Part shown: positions 59,614 through 64,000 of the stretch, one piece after another
How the letters are laid out: each line of letters opens with the position of its first letter
Numbering within the stretch: the first letter of the stretch is position 1
Source of the DNA: JAAZLS01 sp964585925
Lineage (GTDB): Bacteria; Bacillota; Dethiobacteria; DTU022
Direction: 5' to 3'
NCBI GenBank assembly: GCA_964585925.1
Contig: CAZPFS010000002.1
Span: forward strand, 35,525-99,524
DNA: 64,000 bases
Position numbers and translations under genes: made by a program
The notes under the pieces: model-generated
What the model was told of the DNA's origin: nothing
The model's database searches: none
Seen by the model: only the letters and a program-made list of their open reading frames with translations

Positions 59614-61422
59614 TTATGACTCGGCCAGTATACTGATCAGTTTCTGATTGTTGATATCCATCAAACCGAGGTCGGATATCTTGAGATAGGGAATCATGGG
59701 ATGTGTTTGAAATTGCAGGCAAGCGTATGGATCTTCAATAATACAACCCATTTTATCCCTGGCCAGCTGTGACAATTCGTTTACAATACGGGAAACCTCC
59801 TGCACGCTCCGATCACACATCAGACCGGCTATGGGCAGGGGGAGTGTGCCCAGCACAACGCCGTTTTGAACCGCCACCAGCCCCCCGTTCATCTCAAAAA
59901 CCTTGTTAATGGCAATTGCCATGTCGGCATCGTTTGACCCCATGGCCACTATGTCATGTTTGTCCTGAGCCAGACTTTGAGCAATGGCCCCCTTCAGGAA
60001 ACCGAATCCGGTGATCAGACCCTTCCCAATATTTGGCCCGCTTGTTTTCCCGTACCTTTCCACCACTACAATTTTTATGATCCCTTTTTCTTCCACCAGC
60101 TGTACTTTTCCATTCACCACCGGAAGCACATCTTTTTCCCAACCGCTCCAGATATTGTTCGGGATGGCCTTGATGATATTAAATTTCCTATCCCCCGATG
60201 CATCGCTCTGGTCCAAGCATATTTCCATATCTTCGGGCGTTATTTTACGATCGGCTTTAAATGAGCTGAGAATAAAACTCGAGTAGTCCGGGCTCTTCAA
60301 TTCCCGTTTCATTTCACCCTTTTCGGCCACGAGCTCCCCGCCTACATAGACCAATTCCGGGTTAAAATTTTTCAAATCCGAAACAACGAGGATATCGGCG
60401 ATCTTGCCGGGCGCCAGGCCGCCCAATTCGCCATCCAGGCGGAAGTTTCGGGCGCAATTTATCGTGGCCATCTGAACCGCGGTAATGGGATCCACACCTT
60501 CCCTGATCGCCAGTTTTATACAGTAATCGATACTCCCTTGCCTGACCAGATCAACAGGATGCCTGTCGTCACAGCAAAAACAGAATCTTGTGGGGTCTGC
60601 CCCCGATTCGACCACCGCTTTTATACATTTATCAACGTCTTGCTGTGTCGAGCCCTGCCTCATCATCACGGTCAAACCGTTTTGGGCTCTTTCCAGCGCG
60701 ATCTCTTTGGATATTGATTCATGATCCGCAAATATTCCGGAAGCCACATAGGCCTGTAATTCCTTTCCGGTAAAATCATGAGCGCTGCCGTCAACCACAC
60801 CGCCTTGCTTCAAAACCCATTCGATCTTTTCCAAGAAATAGGGATCCAACCTCACCACCCGGTATTTGCTTACCTCCCCCAACCCGAATATATTTTCCAT
60901 GCCGTATAGCTGTTTGGTTTCATCCAGGCCTATATATTCATTGGGAGTTTGGTTTTCCGGGGCACCGCAGGGCACCTGAGCGGGAACATATTGAAAAACC
61001 CGAAGAGGAGTATTTTTACCTTCATCGACCATCATCTTGACGCCTTCAATGCCCAGGGCATTGCCGATTTCATGCGAGTCTATGAACACCGAGGTTACGC
61101 CGAGAGGCAATACACCCTTGGCAAAATTGGTGACGTTGACCATACAGCTGTCTATGTGCAAATGCCCGTCCATCAAGCCGGGTGTTATATATTTACCTTT
61201 AAGATCCAGGCGTTTCGAAGCTTCGATATTGCTGGCATCACCGATAAAACCGATCCTGTCGCCATAAATAGTGACGTCCGCCTCATATACCTGGCGAGTG
61301 TATACATTTACCAGCTTTCCGTTCTCCAGGATCAGATCCGCCGGCTTGGAATTCATGATCGCATCGATAACATCAAACCGGGATGTTTTTGTCCTTAGAT
61401 AATTCAGATCACTGTGTGGCAT
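59614..61422 (-). CDS. ade: Adenine deaminase
   Basis: Converts adenine to hypoxanthine. Metal sites in PGLMDGHLHIDSCMV and DSHEIGNALG, HDFTGKEL and SGADPTRFCFCCDDRHPVDLV; the C-terminal Ade domain (IGKGLITGFGFLKGAIAQSL, HDIVAMGSNDADMAIAIN) is complete. 602 residues. GGAGGTC precedes ATG. Third gene of the operon fdrA, DUF1116, ade, cytosine-deaminase-like, a nucleobase salvage/degradation set. Confidence 0.94.
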   Translation of the reverse strand: MPHSDLNYLRTKTSRFDVIDAIMNSKPADLILENGKLVNVYTRQVYEADVTIYGDRIGFIGDASNIEASKRLDLKGKYITPGLMDGHLHIDSCMVNVTNFAKGVLPLGVTSVFIDSHEIGNALGIEGVKMMVDEGKNTPLRVFQYVPAQVPCGAPENQTPNEYIGLDETKQLYGMENIFGLGEVSKYRVVRLDPYFLEKIEWVLKQGGVVDGSAHDFTGKELQAYVASGIFADHESISKEIALERAQNGLTVMMRQGSTQQDVDKCIKAVVESGADPTRFCFCCDDRHPVDLVRQGSIDYCIKLAIREGVDPITAVQMATINCARNFRLDGELGGLAPGKIADILVVSDLKNFNPELVYVGGELVAEKGEMKRELKSPDYSSFILSSFKADRKITPEDMEICLDQSDASGDRKFNIIKAIPNNIWSGWEKDVLPVVNGKVQLVEEKGIIKIVVVERYGKTSGPNIGKGLITGFGFLKGAIAQSLAQDKHDIVAMGSNDADMAIAINKVFEMNGGLVAVQNGVVLGTLPLPIAGLMCDRSVQEVSRIVNELSQLARDKMGCIIEDPYACLQFQTHPMIPYLKISDLGLMDINNQKLISILAES

Positions 61423-61461
61423 GTTTGACCTCCAAGATGTATTTTTGAATCCGATCTCAAA

Positions 61462-62712
61462 TCAAGAACCGTATTTCGCGGCGTAGGCTTTCAGGGCCAA
61501 TTTGAAGCAATCACCTGGGGCCCTGAGTTGTCCCGCGCCGATCATTCCTATCCCCCCCTCCTTGTGGGCAATTCCGGTAAAGAGGAAAGGAAGTATATTG
61601 GTTTCCAGCACCTTGAGCATGCAAACTCCTGCGGGCACTCCCCGGAAATCAAGATAAGGAATGGTAAATTCAGGGTTTTCGGTCACACATATATCATACA
61701 TTTCAACGTTCCTTCGCACCAGTTCCTCAAAGGTATTGCCCACGAAAGTAACAATAATCGGCGAAGCTGCTGCCGCAAATGCGCCAAATCCCGTGGTTTC
61801 GGTTATAGTGCTGTCTCCCATATCCGGAGTGGCGTCTTCGGGGCCATATCCCGGATAGTACAATCCGTCATCCACCTTTGGCGAAGCGGCTACGAACCAC
61901 CCGTCCAGACCACTCACTCTTATTCCAAAATCAGTTCCGTTCCTGGTCATGGCTGTAACCACCGTGCTGTGTTCCACCCCGTGTGCGGCATCGGCCATGG
62001 CCTTGCCGCAGGCCATATGAATGTTCAAAAACGTATAGTCATTTTCGGCCAGGAATTTTGCCACCCTTAAAAGATCCTCACTGTTCAGATCCAGTGACAA
62101 TACTGTTTCCAGAACCCGGGTCAGAAACAGAAGAGATGCGGCTTTGTAGCGGTCATGACAATCATCGCCCATGTGAAGGGCTTCGGCAAGAATGGGTTTG
62201 ATGGCAATACCACCTGTTTTCCGTAAAGCCCGGCCCAGGGCGGGGCCAAACACACGACCCATCCAGTTCAACCGATCCTGTACCTCTTTGCCTGTACCAC
62301 CATAACGCAGCACTTTCCCCCGGCCCTCATTCAAGCAAGAATAAGATACATTCCCGTGGACGGTATTTTTTACTACATAAACCGGCATGGAGGCACTGGT
62401 TACCCCGGCCATTGGGCCAACCGCGGCATGATTGTGACAAGCATCGAAGGTGATCTCACCCGACTGCGCAAGTTCCAGGGCTTCATCTTCTGTTTTGGCC
62501 AATCCCTCCAGGATCAATGCACCGGCTACCGCAGATTTGACCGGCTTGCACATTCTGGCCCACTCGATGGGAGGGCCGGAATGAAGTATGGTTTTTGCGG
62601 TCATGCCGGGAATCACTTCAATAGCCGGCCTTATATCCACTAGGACGGGGTTTGCCTCCATCATCTTTTGCACACACTGCTCATTGGCTTCATTAACTCT
62701 CTTCCTGTCCAC
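61462..62712 (-). CDS. DUF1116 protein, AllG/YlbE-like subunit
   Basis: 416 residues with the DUF1116 core (ITFDACHNHAAVGPMAGVTS, NEGRGKVLRYGG, GDDCHDRYKAAS, GKAMADAAHGVEHSTVVTAM, GMIGAGQLRAP). In Escherichia coli the homologue works with FdrA in oxamate carbamoyl transfer during allantoin breakdown; here that reaction is inferred from homology. GTG 62712 with GAGGAGG upstream; overlaps fdrA by 20 bases. Confidence 0.88.
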   Translation of the reverse strand: MDRKRVNEANEQCVQKMMEANPVLVDIRPAIEVIPGMTAKTILHSGPPIEWARMCKPVKSAVAGALILEGLAKTEDEALELAQSGEITFDACHNHAAVGPMAGVTSASMPVYVVKNTVHGNVSYSCLNEGRGKVLRYGGTGKEVQDRLNWMGRVFGPALGRALRKTGGIAIKPILAEALHMGDDCHDRYKAASLLFLTRVLETVLSLDLNSEDLLRVAKFLAENDYTFLNIHMACGKAMADAAHGVEHSTVVTAMTRNGTDFGIRVSGLDGWFVAASPKVDDGLYYPGYGPEDATPDMGDSTITETTGFGAFAAAASPIIVTFVGNTFEELVRRNVEMYDICVTENPEFTIPYLDFRGVPAGVCMLKVLETNILPFLFTGIAHKEGGIGMIGAGQLRAPGDCFKLALKAYAAKYGS

Positions 62713-63880
62713 TTTTTACCTCCTCTTTTTTGTTCAAAATTTCCAGGGCCAATCGGGCCAACCAGGCATTGCTCGGTGTTACCAGGGCGCCTGCCTTGAC
62801 CAGTTTTTCTTTTTGCCGCAATGCCCCCTGTGGGTCCAGTTCTGTACCGCATATATAGGCCAATACGGATAAATAACGTCCTTCTCCGGCAGCGATTTTC
62901 TTGGCCATATCAATTGCAGGTGCAAGTTCTTGGGCAGGATCCGGATGAGCGCCATATCCCAATACAATATCCATTAGAATAACGGCTGTCTGGGGGCGCC
63001 TGGCCTCCTCCAGCAGCCGCTGGCATCGTAGATCCATATCGATCATCGGATGGGCCCTTCCCCTGGTAAATTTATCATCCCCCATATCGAGGACAATATC
63101 TCCAACCGGCTTACCGCAATCATTTAGCGGTTCCTGACCGGGGAAATGGACATTGGTTGATATATTTGGTCTGAATTTGATCAGTTTTCCAAGAACCTCG
63201 TAGGCCAGACTGCCCCCGGAGAACAACCCGGCAAGGCAACGCTGATCCGGGGTAAAACGTGATGCTTCTTCGCGGCACATCTCCCGGTAGCCGTCATCGG
63301 GCTTGATTTTGGGCTCGTTTATTCCTGCCAATGCGGCGGTGATCAACGCCGCTCCTTCCAGATCGGCTGTACAATATACATTGTTGGCTGAAGGATATGC
63401 CGCCTCCGAACCAAGAAAGCTCAGGACCACAGGTTTTGAGGCACGCCTGGCCCTGTGCAAAATATTGTCTGCAATTTTTTGATCCGGGGGCTTGGAAACA
63501 ACGACCATAATTGAGGTGTTTTTATCCTTATCCAGCATCTCAATACCCTGCAGGGTAGTAAGACCTCCTACCTCCAGGGACAGATCCCTGCTGCCGGCGC
63601 CGATGGCCATCGATATTCCCAGATCGAAGTGAGAAAGGAGTACCGATATCTCTTGTATTCCCGTGCCCGAGGCCCCCACCAAGCCCACGGAACCCCGGGG
63701 CAAAACATTTGCAAAACCGATCGCGCAACCATCTCTAATAGCGGTTCCGCAATCAGGGCCCATCAGGAGAAGTCCTTTCTGGCGGGCTATTTTTTTTAAT
63801 TCAATTTCCTCGCTCAGCGGAACATTATCACTGAATATCATTACATCCAGGCCCAGTTCCAGGGCTTTGCGGGCTTCCAA
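62693..63880 (-). pseudogene. fdrA: FdrA-family protein (acyl-CoA synthetase-like), N-terminally truncated
   Basis: 395 residues in the open frame with family motifs GPDCGTAI, GASGTGIQE, GGRD-like GAGSRDLSLEVGG, and HPMIDMDLR. E. coli FdrA has about 120 further N-terminal residues. Here homology continues upstream of the TTG 63880 codon to about 63916 (SLVLISVPGQYAG, matching the family's L.LISV.GEYA), then meets an in-frame TGA at 63940-63938, and the preceding bases encode a lipoprotein signal in another frame. TTG 63880 lies inside a conserved helix, so this is not a normal start. The gene therefore looks broken, or the contig is chimeric. Confidence 0.72.
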
Positions 63881-63906
63881 TCCTGCATATTGGCCGGGGA
63901 CAGAAA

Positions 63907-64000
63907 TTAATACAAGACTTGCCCCTCCCCGCCCGCATCATCTGTGGGGGAACAGCCGGAAGCCACCAGTACCAACATTAAGGCTACAACAAGTGTCAAT
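63907..64000 (-). pseudogene. Lipoprotein signal-peptide remnant, running off the window edge
   Basis: Reading leftward from the right edge, a frame offset from fdrA encodes LTLVVALMLVLVASGCSPTD and continues DAGGEGQVLY before stopping at 63907. It is a textbook lipoprotein signal with lipobox VASGC and an acidic/glycine start of the mature part, as in solute-binding proteins. Its body is missing, replaced by the truncated fdrA. Its start lies beyond 64000. Confidence 0.65.

Overview
The window looks like chromosome from an anaerobic, endospore-forming Bacillota (Clostridia in the broad sense; a Peptococcales, Desulfotomaculum or Syntrophomonas-like lineage is my best guess, not proven). The grounds are sporulation genes (spoIIP, the YIEGIA/DUF3189 group, spoIVA, spoVS), an IspH-ribosomal-S1 fusion, a PlsY acyltransferase, ferrous iron uptake, a biotin-dependent Na+ pump, three tRNAs with encoded CCA ends, frequent GTG/TTG starts with strong Shine-Dalgarno sites, and moderate GC by eye. 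There is no rRNA, CRISPR array, intact transposase or prophage.

Layout, left to right. (1) 1-3115: cobalamin riboswitch, cut by the left edge, before a corrinoid ABC importer (btuFCD-like). (2) 3200-9170: two small unknown genes, then aroH, cmk, plsC, ispH-S1 and fni, which serve aromatic, nucleotide, phospholipid and isoprenoid synthesis. (3) 9359-19055: DUF1614, spoIIP, YIEGIA with its capping subunit and DUF3189, DUF512 radical-SAM, der, plsY, gpsA and spoIVA, a tightly packed envelope and sporulation block. (4) 19176-26908: HD phosphohydrolase, then a DtxR-type regulator with its own promoter and operator, feoA, feoB, an Mrp ATPase, two NifX-like proteins, two ferredoxin-bearing P-loop ATPases and a NifU/IscU-like scaffold. 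This is an iron uptake and iron-cluster handling locus.

(5) 27000-34040: a patchwork containing a decayed Y-family polymerase/YolD operon, an amidase, a YkuS-like protein, a two-gene permease, msrA/msrB, orphan small ORFs, yidD and a Thr-Tyr-Lys tRNA operon. (6) 34144-46342: TPR protein, methylthioadenosine salvage (mtnP, mtaD), surE, rtcB, upp, rny, an array of 28-bp repeats, spoVS, a dipeptidase and a PHP phosphoesterase. (7) 46508-53992: gamma-like, biotin-carrier and beta subunits of a Na+-translocating decarboxylase with no carboxyltransferase subunit, a sirtuin, gltX, and a TrpXYZ-like ABC importer behind a structured leader with a terminator.

(8) 54000-64000, mostly minus strand: glycosyltransferase, CapA-like protein, an orphan holin-like gene, VanZ coupled to an ORF remnant, bactofilin, then a nucleobase catabolic operon (fdrA, DUF1116/allG-like, adenine deaminase, cytosine-deaminase-like). 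At the right edge fdrA has lost its first ~115 codons and abuts a lipoprotein signal-peptide remnant in another frame.

Most unusual points: the iron-cluster locus with duplicated NifX and ATPase genes; the fdrA/lipoprotein junction; the decayed UvrX-YolD operon; the repeat array behind rny; a 72-bp inverted repeat behind the Na+ pump; an unidentified leader RNA before the ABC importer; and several small genes easily missed (177-275, 33371-33541, 32861-33112).
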